A stretch of 64,000 bases of DNA from Endozoicomonas elysicola (GCF_000710775.1 NZ_JOJP01000001.1:4488141-4552140); one strand, 5' to 3'; counted from the first letter of the stretch, positions 44,181 through 53,628 are shown. Notes: generated from the letters alone by a model not told the origin. Translations and numbers: made by a program.

Positions 44181-45929
44181 TCAGTCCCCCATGACGGCAC
44201 CTTCCCGCCGTGGGTCCGCAGCACCTTCCAAACCTGACTTGTTAATAACAATGGCATGCAGACCGCTGTTCAGGTCACGGATAGAAACCTTATACCCCAT
44301 ATCTTTAAGTGGCTTTGCCAACGCTTCAGCATCTGTTCCAGCTTCAAGTTCATAATAGCCATTCATATTTATTCGGTGAGATAAATTAATGGCTTCATTC
44401 ACAGGCAACTGCCAGTCAAGATGGGCAATTATCGTCTTGGCAACATGAACAATTATACGACTGCCACCCGCTGACCCGAGAACCATATAGGGTTCACCAT
44501 CACGTAAAACAATGGTTGGTGACATAGAGGACAGTGGCCGCTTCCCTGGCTCTATGCGATTAGCAACCAGTTTTCCATCGATTGACGGACGCAGCGAAAA
44601 ATCCGTCATTGAATTATTCAATAGAAAACCACGAACCATCAGGCGTGAGCCAAAAGCATTCTCAACGCTGGATGTCATTGCTACAACATTGCCTTCGCTG
44701 TCTACGATACTGATATGCGTGGTTGCAGGGAGTTCCAGTGCTTCACTGGGTGCCAGGGTTATTTTTTCTGCTCCGGATGGCAAGCCTGGTGACACTTCAT
44801 TCAGGGGGCTTCCAGTTTCAAGTAGCTTCCTTCGCTCAAGAAGATATGATTCATCCAGCAAACCCTCTGGCACTTCGACAAAGTCCGGGTCAGCGATATA
44901 CAGTCCACGATCCGCAAAGGCCAAACGAGTGGCATCTCCGATCAATCGCCAGCTCTGGGGGTTATCTTTACCCATTTCGGCCAGCTCAAAATGATCCAGC
45001 TGCCCAAGAATCTGTCCTATGGTTAACCCACCTGAACTCGGTGGCCCCATACCGCAAATCAAATCATTCCGGTAATCCATACAAACCGGGGCACGCTCGC
45101 GAACTTCATAACCTCTCAGGTCCTCCATACTCAAGAGACCCGGGTTATCTTTCACTGAGCTCACAGCCGCCACGATATCACGACCAATCTCTCCCTCATA
45201 GAAAGGACTGACCCCACGGCTGGCAATCAGAGATAGAGTATTTGCAAATGGAAGATTCTTCAGGAGATCTCCTTCCTGAACAGGGCTCCCTTCGGGATAA
45301 AAGTAGTTATTAGTGTTTTCATACCGGCTCAAACGTTTCCGGTCCATGGCAACAAGTCTGGCAAGTCTTGGAGAAACTATGAACCCTTCTTGAGCTAGTT
45401 TAATAGCGGGCTTGAATAATGCTTCCCAGTCAAGTTTCCCATGTTTTTGATGCACTTCGTACATTAATTTGAGAAGACCCGGAGTTGCTACAGAGTGTCC
45501 ACCGACAACAGCATCATAAAAAGCCAGAGGCTCTCCGCTCTCATCAAGAAAGTGGTCAGGCCTTGCTAGCCCGGGTGCAGTCTCACGCCCTTCCCAAGTC
45601 GATAGCATTTTGGCGTTATTATCAAAATAAACGACTAATCCCACCCCTCCGATACCTGAAGACTGAGGCTCTACCAAATTCAGTACAAGCTGGGTGGTTA
45701 TGACGGCATCAATAGCAGTGCCGCCCATTTTGAGAATTTCATAGCCAGCATTAGCAGCATAAGGATTTGCTGCTGCCACCATATAACTGGAGGCCCTGAC
45801 CAACTCCTGCTCTGTATTTCCGGTGCCGGGCTCCGGAGCGACCTCTCCCGGAGGCGCTGTTTCAGCCAGTACGCAACTCGCCTGTAGCCAGAAGATACCT
45901 GTAACAATCCATGTTATTGGTTTTCTCAC
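44181..45929 (-). CDS. ggt: Gamma-glutamyltransferase
   Basis: The 582-residue periplasmic proenzyme has a signal peptide (MRKPITWIVTGIFWLQASCVLA). It self-cleaves to yield a small subunit starting at the nucleophile Thr403 in PATTHISIVDSEGNVVAMTSS. The glycine-rich PSSGIGGVGLVV and the active-site PLSSMSPTIVLRDGEP are present, and MGPPSSGGLTIGQIL matches the family. It hydrolyses glutathione and gamma-glutamyl peptides, giving glutamate and Cys-Gly. In host-associated bacteria this supports use of host glutathione. The usual Gln before the cleavage Thr is Ala here. Confidence 0.94.
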   Translation of the reverse strand: MRKPITWIVTGIFWLQASCVLAETAPPGEVAPEPGTGNTEQELVRASSYMVAAANPYAANAGYEILKMGGTAIDAVITTQLVLNLVEPQSSGIGGVGLVVYFDNNAKMLSTWEGRETAPGLARPDHFLDESGEPLAFYDAVVGGHSVATPGLLKLMYEVHQKHGKLDWEALFKPAIKLAQEGFIVSPRLARLVAMDRKRLSRYENTNNYFYPEGSPVQEGDLLKNLPFANTLSLIASRGVSPFYEGEIGRDIVAAVSSVKDNPGLLSMEDLRGYEVRERAPVCMDYRNDLICGMGPPSSGGLTIGQILGQLDHFELAEMGKDNPQSWRLIGDATRLAFADRGLYIADPDFVEVPEGLLDESYLLERRKLLETGSPLNEVSPGLPSGAEKITLAPSEALELPATTHISIVDSEGNVVAMTSSVENAFGSRLMVRGFLLNNSMTDFSLRPSIDGKLVANRIEPGKRPLSSMSPTIVLRDGEPYMVLGSAGGSRIIVHVAKTIIAHLDWQLPVNEAINLSHRINMNGYYELEAGTDAEALAKPLKDMGYKVSIRDLNSGLHAIVINKSGLEGAADPRREGAVMGD

Positions 45930-46345
45930 GCCCCATCCTCTTTATCACTTCTCAAGTTTCAAAATAAAACGTTGCAGACAGTGAAATAAAAATCAGACTG
46001 AAGCTTATACAATTACCACTTTATGGCCATGAGAGCGAATAAGTTATGTTACGCGGCATATAGTTAACAGAGATGGAGAAGAAGATAAAAGCCTGTGACC
46101 AGAGGGCGTTATCAATTAGCAATGAAGCCAGTTGATCACACAAGCGCTCAGTCAAGATGAATGACCCAGGATCCACAAGGCCTAAAGGCATGTGGCTCCA
46201 TGTTCATGTCGCTCGCTAAAGGCTGTATGAGTGCTTTTGTGACCAGCCTCCCATGTCATGGCAAGTAACTTCAACACAGGTTAGCTATCACTATTCCAAA
46301 CGCCCAATAGTTGGAATGCAGCAATGGAATTTAATAACAAAAAAA
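45930..46345. other. Non-coding stretch upstream of ggt
   Basis: About 416 bases between the ggt start and the end of the hemerythrin gene, both on the minus strand. It should contain the ggt promoter. No gene, strong hairpin or repeat was found. Confidence 0.4.
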
Positions 46346-46924
46346 TCAAACTACCGGCTCAAGGGTACTTTCCCGCTCAACCACATACTGGTAAAGGTCT
46401 TCATACGCCTCCCACAAATGGGAGCCAAAGAGGGGGTCAGACATCTGTTTGAGGTCATTATCAACCAGCACAAGATCATCCGTGGTTAATAATGACTGCA
46501 TTGCCGGAATCATAAACTTGTTTTCCAAATCCATATGTTCCCGCTGCAGCTCACTGTATAGAGTATATTCAGCCAACAGTAGATTAATCGGCACCACGCG
46601 ATCCGAGGCAACGGTGTTAAATGACTCAACCAGCTTCTGGGTCATTGCCGTAATCTGCTTATGTTGCTCCTCAATCATGTCAAACTGGAGACGTTCTTCT
46701 TTATTACCAAGACGTGGCCTCAGCCTGGCCATCAACCTTGATTCCAGGGGATGATGAAAGGCATCTGGATAGTTATGCATGTAGTCAAGGGCTTCAATAA
46801 TGATATTAAGCTGAGGAGCGTGCTCACTACCCTCCCGATAGCCAGTTACCTCATAATCCAGATAGTCCAGAAGACGTGCCATATGCTGATGGTCTTTGAT
46901 GATCCGGTCAATCACTGTCGTCAT
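46346..46924 (-). CDS. Hemerythrin-like (HHE) domain protein
   Basis: The 192-residue protein has the HHE pattern: IIKDHQHMARLLDYLDYEV, DYMHNYPDAFHHPLESRLMARL, MIEEQHKQITAMTQKL and LQREHMDLENKFMIPAM. The histidines and glutamates could bind a di-iron centre. Such proteins sense or store oxygen or nitric oxide or handle iron stress in the cytoplasm. GGGGA precedes the chosen ATG at 46922-46924; an in-frame ATG 66 bases upstream lacks family similarity. Confidence 0.88.
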   Translation of the reverse strand: MTTVIDRIIKDHQHMARLLDYLDYEVTGYREGSEHAPQLNIIIEALDYMHNYPDAFHHPLESRLMARLRPRLGNKEERLQFDMIEEQHKQITAMTQKLVESFNTVASDRVVPINLLLAEYTLYSELQREHMDLENKFMIPAMQSLLTTDDLVLVDNDLKQMSDPLFGSHLWEAYEDLYQYVVERESTLEPVV

Positions 46925-47273
46925 ATCGCATTCCCCTTGGCTATTATTCTTCAAATACTCTTTTTTATAAGGCCTGTTGCTTTCGAGCATTGATATGAGT
47001 CAATTTTACAACTATTAACCCTGTAAACACTACTCAGGCATCATCCATATGCATCCTTGTCTCAAATAAAAACAGGTTTTCTGATTACAACGTCAAAGAG
47101 CATACAATGAACTTTTTTTTTCCAAATTGATAGACGACAAATGTAATCATCTATTTACATTTATTTTCAAAACAGTTTCATATCAAGCCATTCATTTCAT
47201 GTCCTGCATCAACAAAAATGGCCACTCTGAAAGGTAAGCTACCGCGCAAGTTGTAACTGGTTTGGAGGTTATT
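46925..47273. other. AT-rich divergent region
   Basis: About 350 bases between the divergent hemerythrin and the small-protein gene. It contains A- and T-rich tracts but no gene, clear dyad or repeat that I can support. Confidence 0.4.
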
Positions 47274-47462
47274 ATGCCTAACCCCCTGTACATGCTTGAA
47301 TACCTGGAATATGCTGGAATTGATATCAAGCCTCTCATCGATGAAAAAGCCATTAAGAAAGAGTATCTTCGACAGATCTACCGTGTAGATTCCCGGGAAA
47401 AAATACTCGACAGCAAAGGAAAGGTGATTGGAAAATCAAGCAGCCCAAGAAACCTTCATTGA
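47274..47462 (+). CDS. Small conserved-looking protein, unknown function
   Basis: A 62-residue basic protein (MPNPLYMLEYLEYAGIDIKP at the start, ending in KGKVIGKSSSPRNLH). It has a strong GGAGG ribosome site 5 bases before the ATG, which supports real translation. The ATG at 47274 is chosen over an upstream in-frame TTG inside that region. It is soluble, with a helical first half. The family is not recognised. Confidence 0.6.
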   Translation: MPNPLYMLEYLEYAGIDIKPLIDEKAIKKEYLRQIYRVDSREKILDSKGKVIGKSSSPRNLH

Positions 47463-47550
47463 TGACTCAACTCCCCTCTTATAAGTGTTGAGCTGTGTTT
47501 CATATCACGGCTCTCTTTATTACCAGCAATAATCAATTTAAAATGCAAAA

Positions 47551-47964
47551 ATGGATGTTTTACTCTGGCTGACACTGCTTTTTATCCTCCTCTATTACTG
47601 GTTTGATACAGCCAACGCAAAAGAGGCGGCAGTTGCCCACGGCAAAAAGGCTTGCCGAGATATGAACGTGCAATTTCTGGATGATTCTGTGATTCGTTAC
47701 AGAAGCAGAATAGCCCGTGGTATTTCAGGCCAAATGGTTATTGAACGCTCTTTTCGGTTTGAATTCACTGTTGATGGACAGACGCGAGAAAATGGCTTCA
47801 TACGGCTATCCGGGCAGCGACTCCTGGTGCTTGAACTGGACTACCCGGACCTAAGCAACTCTGACCAGAGCAACCATCACTCCAATCGTATTTATATGCA
47901 TACCAGCTATTCCGAGGAATCCGATGCCTTACGCTCGAGAACTGAAAAAAGGTCAGATTGTTGA
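47551..47964 (+). CDS. DUF3301 family membrane-anchored protein
   Basis: The 137-residue protein has one N-terminal membrane segment (VLLWLTLLFILLYYWFDTA), followed by AKEAAVAHGKKACRDMNVQFLDDSVI and a beta-rich part (RSFRFEFTVDGQTRENGFIRLSG), the DUF3301 pattern. Its function is unknown. It overlaps yeiP by 41 bp in another frame, which is longer than usual; the ribosome site of yeiP lies inside it. Confidence 0.85.
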   Translation: MDVLLWLTLLFILLYYWFDTANAKEAAVAHGKKACRDMNVQFLDDSVIRYRSRIARGISGQMVIERSFRFEFTVDGQTRENGFIRLSGQRLLVLELDYPDLSNSDQSNHHSNRIYMHTSYSEESDALRSRTEKRSDC

Positions 47965-48490
47965 AATTGAAGGCCAGTACTATCAAGTTCGTCAGGTTGA
48001 GGCCAAAAGCCCATCAGCCCGAGGTGCTCAGACATTATATAAGATTCGTTTCAACTCGGTACCCGGTGGTCAGAAGTTGGAACAGACATTGACCGGAGAT
48101 ATCCTTCTGGCCAATGTTGATATGCAAAGACGGGCAGTAACCCTGCTATACAGGGAAGGTGATGAATGCACCTTCATGGATACTGAGGACTACACCCAAT
48201 ACCTCGTCAATGTCAGCACTATTGAGGAACAGCTTCTTTATATTGCCGATAATATGGAAGGCCTGACTGCTCTGCTTGTTGATGGTCAGCTACTGGCAAT
48301 TGATCTGCCCTCATCCGTTGCTCTGGAAATTGTCGATACAACACCTGGTATTAAAGGCGCCTCTGCGGCGGCCAGAACCAAGCCAGCCAGACTGAGCACA
48401 GGCTTGGAGGTTCAGGTTCCAGAATATCTCAGTAATGGCGAAATCATTAAAATCAATACAGAAACTGGAAAGTTCATGTCCCGAGCCTGA
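47924..48490 (+). CDS. yeiP: Elongation factor P-like protein YeiP (EfpL)
   Basis: The 188-residue protein has the three-domain EF-P fold. SPSARGAQTLYKIRF is the tip loop with the arginine that replaces the modified lysine of EF-P. MDTEDYTQY and the C-terminal PGIKGASAAARTKPARLSTGLEVQVPEYLSNGEIIKI match YeiP closely. EfpL helps ribosomes at polyproline and other stalling motifs. GAGGA precedes the ATG. The gene overlaps the DUF3301 gene. Confidence 0.95.
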   Translation: MPYARELKKGQIVEIEGQYYQVRQVEAKSPSARGAQTLYKIRFNSVPGGQKLEQTLTGDILLANVDMQRRAVTLLYREGDECTFMDTEDYTQYLVNVSTIEEQLLYIADNMEGLTALLVDGQLLAIDLPSSVALEIVDTTPGIKGASAAARTKPARLSTGLEVQVPEYLSNGEIIKINTETGKFMSRA

Positions 48491-48495
48491 TTTTA

Positions 48496-48528
48496 AATGG
48501 TTTCTGGAGAACATCTCCGGAAACCATT
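48496..48528. terminator. Hairpin after yeiP
   Basis: AATGGTTTCTGGAGA pairs with TCTCCGGAAACCATT with one mismatch, starting 6 bases after the yeiP stop. The tail is not T-rich. The rest of 48529-48804 is AT-rich, with no gene seen. Confidence 0.6.
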
Positions 48529-48804
48529 CTTGAAATAAAAAAATCTATTTTAATTCTATAAAAGCAGTAATACCTGCGAAACAAATATAACAAATCGAAA
48601 TATAATACCTTTGTTCAAGTTATTTACCCTAATTAAGATCCTAAAATACTGATATACCTTTCAAAAAAACGGTATCTGAAAATAAAATTCTAGATTTAGT
48701 AATTGGAACTAAATAGCCATTTATTCAATCTAACTTGTAAAACATTTCTCTTGCGGAGATAGAAATGACCAAAACATAAACGACACACCTCAAGGAAGAA
48801 GGCC

Positions 48805-49329
48805 ATGAATATAAAAAATATTGCTCAATACATTATTAGAACAATTTATTTATCTCTGGCCATGGGCTATGCCTCATATTCGTCTGCAGACCAATACATT
48901 ACTACTGGATATAGCACACCTTATTCAAGAGATGTTGCTTCCCTTGAATATTATTCTTATCAAGAACCAGCATATCAGAGTGAAGAAAAAATCCCTGACT
49001 TATATTTTAAAGGAAAAAATAAAACGAATGAAGATCGTGTAGGGTCATTCTTTTATAAAACCATTAATGATCCAGACAAAGTTCGAAACCAGGTTGCTGG
49101 CACAGCCATACTTTATGGACTGGATGGCATCGGACTTGGTGATTCTGTTAGAGAAGGCATCTACTTTATTAAAAAGAACACTCGCTACTCTTTCGGAGAC
49201 TGTGGAAATGTACAATTAAAAACCGGCAAGATTACTGCAGGAAGCTGTTTATCCGACGGCGGCTCTGTAGAGCTAAACTCAAGCTACAATTTCAACTCGG
49301 TTCAACTGCAATTTAAATGGTCATTATAA
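48805..49329 (+). CDS. Exported protein of unknown function
   Basis: The 174-residue protein has a signal peptide (IIRTIYLSLAMGYASYSSA). The first half of the mature part is tyrosine-rich (YITTGYSTPYSRD, LEYYSYQEPAYQSE). The second half has alternating strands with two cysteines (GDCGNVQL, TAGSCLSDGG) and ends SVQLQFKWSL, which could be an outer-membrane C-terminus. The gene and its upstream region are markedly AT-rich, suggesting an acquired gene. Function is unknown. Confidence 0.6.
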   Translation: MNIKNIAQYIIRTIYLSLAMGYASYSSADQYITTGYSTPYSRDVASLEYYSYQEPAYQSEEKIPDLYFKGKNKTNEDRVGSFFYKTINDPDKVRNQVAGTAILYGLDGIGLGDSVREGIYFIKKNTRYSFGDCGNVQLKTGKITAGSCLSDGGSVELNSSYNFNSVQLQFKWSL

Positions 49330-49404
49330 ATGACTTAGAGGTGATGCCGCTGAAATCAAGAACTGCTAGAATGCCAGCGGCATTAATCCTAATGGTAATC
49401 ATCA

Positions 49405-50013
49405 TTGAACACCCGCAAGTTGTACACTCAGTATTATCGTCAAATCGAATCACTCTCTTCCTGGCAACTGACAGCTCTCGCTACTGCGACCACTGAACAA
49501 GCCTGGCCAAACTTCGCCCTGTTTTCAGAGCTGACAGAGTTTGGAGAGCCAAATGAAGTAAGGCACTGCCTTAACATGCTTTGGGATTATACAGCCGGAC
49601 TTCAATCATCAAAAAATTTCGAACGCCTGCTTGAACGACTGGATGAAAATACTCCAGCCCTTGAAGAGTTTGATATGTTTGGTGTTCAGCCAGCACTGGA
49701 TTTTTCGGTTAGTCTCCACTGTGCGATTAACTGTGCCATGAAAGCATCGGTAGATGACGCTGCCAGTGCATTGACCCTGTCGCTCAGTACCATTGGAAAA
49801 TTTATAAAATACACAGAAGCTGCTGAACTGAAAGGGACTGAGTTAACTCAGTATATTGAAGAGCATGAGCTGTTTGAGGTTCAACTGAACTTCATGAGTG
49901 AACTGATTAGCATGGTCTGTCAGCAAAAAAAACAGACGAAAGAATTTACCAGGGAAGTCCGGATGTTTTCTGCCAATGATGGTATCAGTCAGCTGGGAAT
50001 CAGCCTTGACTAG
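49405..50013 (+). CDS. YjaG family protein (DUF416)
   Basis: The 202-residue protein matches YjaG/DUF416: LSSWQLTALATATTEQAWPNFALFSE, VRHCLNMLWDYTAGLQ, DMFGVQPALDFSVSLHCAIN and FEVQLNFMSELISMV. It is all-helical and of unknown role. The start is TTG at 49405, as the family match begins there and the nearby ATG at 49392 is in another frame. A strong terminator follows. Confidence 0.88.
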   Translation: MNTRKLYTQYYRQIESLSSWQLTALATATTEQAWPNFALFSELTEFGEPNEVRHCLNMLWDYTAGLQSSKNFERLLERLDENTPALEEFDMFGVQPALDFSVSLHCAINCAMKASVDDAASALTLSLSTIGKFIKYTEAAELKGTELTQYIEEHELFEVQLNFMSELISMVCQQKKQTKEFTREVRMFSANDGISQLGISLD

Positions 50014-50024
50014 CTGGAACTCTG

Positions 50025-50066
50025 TTAACCGGCATTACTGCGCAAAACAAATGCCGGTTAATTTTA
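50025..50066. terminator. Rho-independent terminator after the DUF416 gene
   Basis: TTAACCGGCATT (50025-50036) pairs perfectly with AATGCCGGTTAA (50050-50061), followed by TTTTAT. It lies between convergent genes and can serve both. Confidence 0.88.
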
Positions 50067-50073
50067 TAAAGCA

Positions 50074-51192
50074 TTACTTCACGTTAGAAATGATATCCTT
50101 AAGCAGTGAGTAGATCTTCTGCTGAGCGTTAGACATGGCTTCATAGTTTTGGTTATACGTCTGCATCGCCCTTTGCAGCTGAACGGTCTGTAGCTGATTA
50201 TTTCCGTTGAGATTATCCCTTGCATTTATGAGATCCTGCTTTAAATCCTTCCATTCCTGCTGGGTAAGACTCCCTGTACCACTAGCATCAACATACGAAA
50301 TTCTCAGTTCCTCCGTTAAAAGATCTATCTCCTTCTGTGTCATAAACGGGATTGAACCGGTGAACTCGTTAGCAAGATCCTGTTCAAAAGCCAACTTCCG
50401 AGCAAAATAGCCAGTGACCTGATCATTGGCATCATTGGGGTTAGTCTGGGTAATACTGCCGGTCCCTGAGCCATTAAATTCCCAGGCATGCATACCACCA
50501 GCTTCAAGCAGGATATAACCATCATTGTCGTTGGCATCGAGTGTGATGCCATTCAGGTTTGGCGCTCCTACGGTGGGTGTAGCAGTATCAACCCCCGTGA
50601 TTGTCAGTCCCTGGTTACCACGGGTAATCGTGACAGTGGTAATATCTGCAAGCCCCCCGGAGAAATCTGTCGAATTGAAGGCAGTATCCGGCGTACCTGC
50701 TTCAAAAGTAATTTCCGTTCCGTCATCAAGAATAAAAGTCATATCGCTCATCACAGGAATACCCACTTCCAGGGCATCAACTGTTGTCCCGACGGGAACA
50801 GGAACCAGTGTCTGATTCTGATAAATTAACTGGTTTCCCTCAGCATCCAGAATGGTGAACGTGGTTCCGCCATTACCATCAGGCTGAAAGTTCAGCCCGT
50901 AACCATTATCCAGAACAACATTGCTGTTATTGGCAGTTGTACTGGTACTCCAGGTAGTGGCCGCGTAATTCGTCGTTCCAAATTCAGCGACATTGGCTTT
51001 ACCAATCAGCGTATTGATCGTATCTACATACTGATTACTGGTATCCATTTCACCAATGATTCGACGAACTTCTGAATCCAGCATCTCACCACGTTCAAGA
51101 TAAACGGCAGCGATAAAATCCTGCTGGCTCATTTCCGCAGGATTTAGCGTGGTTACTCCATTATTCGTGTTAACGCCATTAACGTTATTCAT
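50074..51192 (-). CDS. DUF1521-like protein with helical ends, candidate type III secretion substrate
   Basis: The 372-residue protein has no signal peptide. Residues 1-75 and 260-372 are helical; the C-terminal part (LQRAMQTYNQNYEAMSNAQQKIYSLLKDI) resembles EspA/SseB-type secreted filament or translocon proteins. The centre (about 80-245) is beta-rich: NGYGLNFQPDGNGGTTFTILD, MTFILDDGTEITFEAG and TTVTITRGNQGLTITGV resemble the DUF1521 (NopE-like) domain. That domain normally has a GDPHVD self-cleavage site; at the matching place this protein reads GIPVMSD (144-150), so calcium-triggered cleavage would be absent. Assignment rests on pattern memory and is not certain. The gene follows a small basic helical protein on the same strand. 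Confidence 0.55.
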   Translation of the reverse strand: MNNVNGVNTNNGVTTLNPAEMSQQDFIAAVYLERGEMLDSEVRRIIGEMDTSNQYVDTINTLIGKANVAEFGTTNYAATTWSTSTTANNSNVVLDNGYGLNFQPDGNGGTTFTILDAEGNQLIYQNQTLVPVPVGTTVDALEVGIPVMSDMTFILDDGTEITFEAGTPDTAFNSTDFSGGLADITTVTITRGNQGLTITGVDTATPTVGAPNLNGITLDANDNDGYILLEAGGMHAWEFNGSGTGSITQTNPNDANDQVTGYFARKLAFEQDLANEFTGSIPFMTQKEIDLLTEELRISYVDASGTGSLTQQEWKDLKQDLINARDNLNGNNQLQTVQLQRAMQTYNQNYEAMSNAQQKIYSLLKDIISNVK

Positions 51193-51247
51193 GCTGTTCT
51201 CATCCCTGAAAAGCAGTAACTATTTTTTACGCTGATCCGTTTATGGG

Positions 51248-51610
51248 TTATACATACCCGGAACGCTTTTTGGCTGAAGTTGTTTTGTTCACCTTGCGCT
51301 GACTGAGCAGACGACTGGCACTTCTCAACTCTTTCCGTTTAGCTGAAGCCTCATTAGCCATATTGCTTTTAAATTCATTATGAAAATTCAGCAGTTCTTC
51401 CCTGGCTTTCTGCTTTTGTCGGGATGTCCAGTAGTCACTGTTAATAAAAGCACGCAGCTTTTGCCGGTCCATGCCCCCGTTTTTCATAAATTCTTCCTGC
51501 TTATCCAACAGCACCTTTGCCTCACGTATGGCAGACTTTGATACTTCAGATGCCAGATAGTTGGATTTCTGCAACTTGGTAATATCTACCAGCTTGAGTT
51601 TGACCGCCAT
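51248..51610 (-). CDS. Small basic helical protein upstream of the DUF1521-like gene
   Basis: A 120-residue, lysine/arginine-rich, mostly helical protein (SAIREAKVLLDKQEEFMK, RQKQKAREELLNFHNEFKSNMANEASAKRKELRSASRLL) with a basic, likely disordered tail. It is 55 bp upstream of the DUF1521-like gene and probably in its operon. Type III chaperones are usually acidic, so it is not called one. It could be a secreted partner or a DNA-binding accessory. The family is not recognised. Confidence 0.5.
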   Translation of the reverse strand: MAVKLKLVDITKLQKSNYLASEVSKSAIREAKVLLDKQEEFMKNGGMDRQKLRAFINSDYWTSRQKQKAREELLNFHNEFKSNMANEASAKRKELRSASRLLSQRKVNKTTSAKKRSGYV

Positions 51611-51840
51611 GACATCCCCCAGATAGCCTTTTTAAATCAGGTCGTATTGAAACTCTCTGGATACCTATATCGGTCTTAATCCGAAACTATGTAGAACAAT
51701 GACCATTTTTATCACCGTGTCCGGCTCTGTTGCTTGAACAGTACTTCTTATATGGTGATTTGTCTGAAAACATTCAGCAGCCAAAATTGGCGAGCCAGAC
51801 GTAAAATGCCTACAATGTCGCCAAAATAATGGGAGGTTCT

Positions 51841-52038
51841 ATGGACGTTGCTGAATTCGAAGCCTTAATGATGCAGGTTCTAATCGGCGGACTGGTTTTA
51901 TTCATGGCCTTTATCGTTTATGACCTGGCCAAAAAATCCAATGCGGGAAAGTGGGGAACCTTCGTACTTTTTGGAGCACTGGGCCTTGGTGTCCTAGGCT
52001 TTCTAATCAAAACGTTTATTGTTGAAATCATTCTTTAG
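51841..52038 (+). CDS. DUF2788 small membrane protein
   Basis: A 65-residue protein with two membrane segments (VLIGGLVLFMAFIVYDLAKKS and GTFVLFGALGLGVLGFLIKTFIVEI), the DUF2788 pattern. GGGAGG directly before the ATG at 51841 sets the start; an in-frame ATG 12 bases upstream overlaps that ribosome site. Function is unknown. Confidence 0.85.
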   Translation: MDVAEFEALMMQVLIGGLVLFMAFIVYDLAKKSNAGKWGTFVLFGALGLGVLGFLIKTFIVEIIL

Positions 52039-52179
52039 GGGTCGGCTACAAATATGTATGCAAAAAAACCAACAGGTATGGGGCTGTAGACAAGGGCGTT
52101 TAGATAAATATCTTCCAAGAAAAAGTAATCTGCTATTTAAAGAAAAACAGATTTTTAGTGGGACCTTGCCCAAAAGTGA

Positions 52180-53628
52180 TTAAGAATAGCCAAGCCAGGA
52201 CATCCAGACACTACCTAAACCAAGCCAGACCACCAGGTATACCGGACTCATTATCAGCCCTACCTTCCACCAGGTTAAAAGAGGTACATATCCGGCACCA
52301 TAAAGAATCGGGGCAGGCCCATTCCCGTAGTGAGTGACAACAGCACAAATATTACTCATATAAGCCAGCATCAGTGCTCCTCCCAGTGGAGGCACGCCGG
52401 CACTAAGCATAATCAGTAGAAAACTCGCATACATGGCACTGATCTGCGCTGTTGATGCAGCAAAGAAGTAATGAAAGAAATAGTAAAGTGCACAAATAGA
52501 GATCATTGTCAGCCAGGCAGGTAAACCACTAAACAGAACGCCAACCTGCTCACTGACATAATTCACAACCCCATAGGCACTGAGATAATGAGCCATGGTA
52601 ATAAATGCCCCGAACCAGATCATGGTGTCCCAGGCTCCTTTATTGCCACGAACATCATCCCAGTTCAGCACACCACTTAACAGCAGAATACAGACCCCTA
52701 CCATAGCAACCAGTGTTGCTGAAAAGCCAAGCTGGTGACCAAATATCCAAAGAACAAGCAGAGTCAGGAATGTACCAGCCATAATCCATTCATCCCTTGT
52801 CAGAGAACCCAGACGATGGAGTTCATTCTGGGCCACCTTGACGGCCATGGGGGTTTCTTTCAATTCTGGCGAGACAATGCGGTACAGACAAAGTGGCATT
52901 AAGATAAGGCTGACAATACCGGGCAGCAATGCTCCCAATGCCCACATAGCCCAGCTCAACTCAATACCCTGAGTGCCTGCAAGCTTGACCACCAGTGGAT
53001 TACCTGCCATTGCTGTCAGGAACATGGTGCTGGTAATAGCATTGGCATGGAAGACAATCATGACCAGAAAGGATCCCATCCTGACGGCGGTCACTCCCGG
53101 TTTACTGTCATAGACAGTGGCAATGGATTGCATAATCGGATACACCACAGCGCCTGCACGAGCGGTAGTACTTGGCATTGCTGGAGCAAGCAGCATATCC
53201 GTCAGGGTCAGACCATAACCCAAAGTCAGGGTTTTCTTCCCCATGATACGCATGAAGCAGTAGGCGATTCTGAGCCCAAGCCCGGTTTTTATAAACCCGT
53301 GAGAGATGAAAAACGCCAGAACCACCAGCCAGGTAACAGGGTCACCATAACCCGCCAGTGCCTGCTTGAGTGTCAATGTTTCGGTCAACCCCAGGGCTGT
53401 AACCCCCATCAGGGTGATTGCTGACATCGTCATTGGAGTGACCATTACCCCCATCAGGGTGCTGAAAAAAATAATCAGCATATGCCAGCCCTGCAGATCC
53501 AGACCTTCCGGAGTCGGAAGTACCCATAAAGCCGCCCCCAGTAGCAATGGAGCTAAAAAACGGATAACTAATTTCAAGTCAATCGCCCGCTGCCGAATGT
53601 GCTCATTGCTTACTGGTGGTGTGCTCAC
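52180..53628 (-). CDS. DASS family dicarboxylate transporter
   Basis: The 482-residue membrane protein has about 12 hydrophobic segments and the pattern of divalent anion:Na+ symporters or 2-oxoglutarate/malate translocators (SLC13/CitT-like): TLMGVMVTPMTMSAITLMG, APAMPSTTARAGAVVYPIMQ, FLTAMAGNPLVVKLAG and THYGNGPAPILYGAGYVPLL. It should move C4/C5 dicarboxylates across the inner membrane. The start is a GTG at 53626-53628, preceded by AAGGGG; an ATG 60 bases upstream would add residues without similarity. Confidence 0.88.
   Translation of the reverse strand: MSTPPVSNEHIRQRAIDLKLVIRFLAPLLLGAALWVLPTPEGLDLQGWHMLIIFFSTLMGVMVTPMTMSAITLMGVTALGLTETLTLKQALAGYGDPVTWLVVLAFFISHGFIKTGLGLRIAYCFMRIMGKKTLTLGYGLTLTDMLLAPAMPSTTARAGAVVYPIMQSIATVYDSKPGVTAVRMGSFLVMIVFHANAITSTMFLTAMAGNPLVVKLAGTQGIELSWAMWALGALLPGIVSLILMPLCLYRIVSPELKETPMAVKVAQNELHRLGSLTRDEWIMAGTFLTLLVLWIFGHQLGFSATLVAMVGVCILLLSGVLNWDDVRGNKGAWDTMIWFGAFITMAHYLSAYGVVNYVSEQVGVLFSGLPAWLTMISICALYYFFHYFFAASTAQISAMYASFLLIMLSAGVPPLGGALMLAYMSNICAVVTHYGNGPAPILYGAGYVPLLTWWKVGLIMSPVYLVVWLGLGSVWMSWLGYS

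Noticed and set aside
49392-49404. ATG as the start of the DUF416 gene
   Set aside because: It is in a different frame from the protein; the in-frame start is TTG at 49405.
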